Origin: Woronichinia sp035285405
Lineage (GTDB): Bacteria > Cyanobacteriota > Cyanobacteriia > Cyanobacteriales > Microcystaceae
DNA: 13,769 bases
NCBI GenBank assembly: GCA_035285405.1
Contig: JAYKJI010000393.1
Span: forward strand, 1-13,769
Reading direction: 5' to 3'
The notes beneath the pieces are model-generated. The model made no database searches. It was not told the origin of the DNA and saw nothing but the letters and a program-made list of their open reading frames with translations. Both the position numbers and the translations under genes were made by a program. Shown here in pieces: positions 13,612-13,769 of the stretch (within the stretch, counting starts at the first letter, position 1; each line of letters starts with the position of its first letter).

Positions 13612-13769
13612 TTAATTTTTTTTAGAATCTGGTAAAAATGCTAGAATAATATCATCTTTTGAAATACCCCTTTCAATTAAATCTTGAGTAATTCCATTTT
13701 CCAGACCATCATACTCGATAACAACTTTATTGTTTTCAATATTGACATAAATTAAATTGCCACGAACCC
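13612..13769 (-). CDS. xisI: XisI family protein, C-terminal 52 residues only
   Basis: The frame is open from the right edge and stops with TAA at 13612-13614. The visible part reads VRGNLIYVNIENN, then KVVIEYDGLENGITQDLIERGISKDDIILAF, then LPDSKKN. This matches the C-terminal half of XisI (IHIDI..GKIWIQ.D.TE.GIA.ELV..GIPK.DIVLAF). XisI is named for a factor affecting excision of the fdxN element in Anabaena heterocyst development, but it occurs widely in cyanobacteria that do not form heterocysts, usually directly after xisH. Here xisH would lie beyond the right edge. The tail after LAF is short and divergent. Role in this organism unknown. Confidence 0.75.
   Translation of the reverse strand, partial: VRGNLIYVNIENNKVVIEYDGLENGITQDLIERGISKDDIILAFLPDSKKN

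Overview
The window looks like chromosomal DNA of a unicellular cyanobacterium, probably a Synechocystis/Microcystis/Crocosphaera-type chroococcalean. The evidence is about twenty copies of the HIP1 octamer GCGATCGC on both strands, cyanobacterial gene families (DUF3122, a DUF3493/LPA1-like membrane protein, a PilL-N-like Hpt protein, XisI, Uma2), and a lysA-cdaA-uppS cluster that, from memory, is also found in Synechocystis. The species cannot be fixed from the sequence alone.

Left part (1-5,750). A GT4 glycosyltransferase runs off the left edge. It follows a histidine-phosphotransfer protein on the minus strand, and both genes appear to use TTG starts. Next come a small two-helix membrane protein, a tRNA-Thr(CGT), a 360-bp stretch with no convincing gene, and the fluoride channel crcB, whose stop overlaps that of the convergent gatB. 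Upstream of gatB, also on the minus strand, are a protein that seems to keep only the N-terminal domain of a DNA-binding family, and an unrecognised 117-residue protein.

Centre (5,779-10,284). lysA, cdaA and uppS form a compact minus-strand cluster. It makes meso-DAP-derived lysine, the second messenger c-di-AMP, and the C55-type polyprenyl diphosphate carrier, so it ties peptidoglycan precursor supply to a nucleotide signal. Divergent from it are a secreted DUF3122 protein, with a small leader ORF that carries the good ribosome-binding site, and a membrane-anchored rhodanese.

Right-centre (10,367-11,905). A clear cobalamin riboswitch precedes cbtB and, 3 nt further on, a 381-residue membrane protein with two predicted extracytoplasmic beta-sandwich domains and a histidine-rich linker. 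This is a candidate cobalt-uptake unit in which the second protein is not the usual CbtA. I consider it the most interesting part of the window.

Right edge (12,083-13,769). This is an accessory region: a Uma2 nuclease-like gene, a brnT-brnA toxin-antitoxin pair with a repeated motif in its promoter, a family of about 41-bp elements with HIP1-derived inverted ends (one copy left of brnTA, three right of it), and the C-terminal end of a xisI gene running off the right edge.
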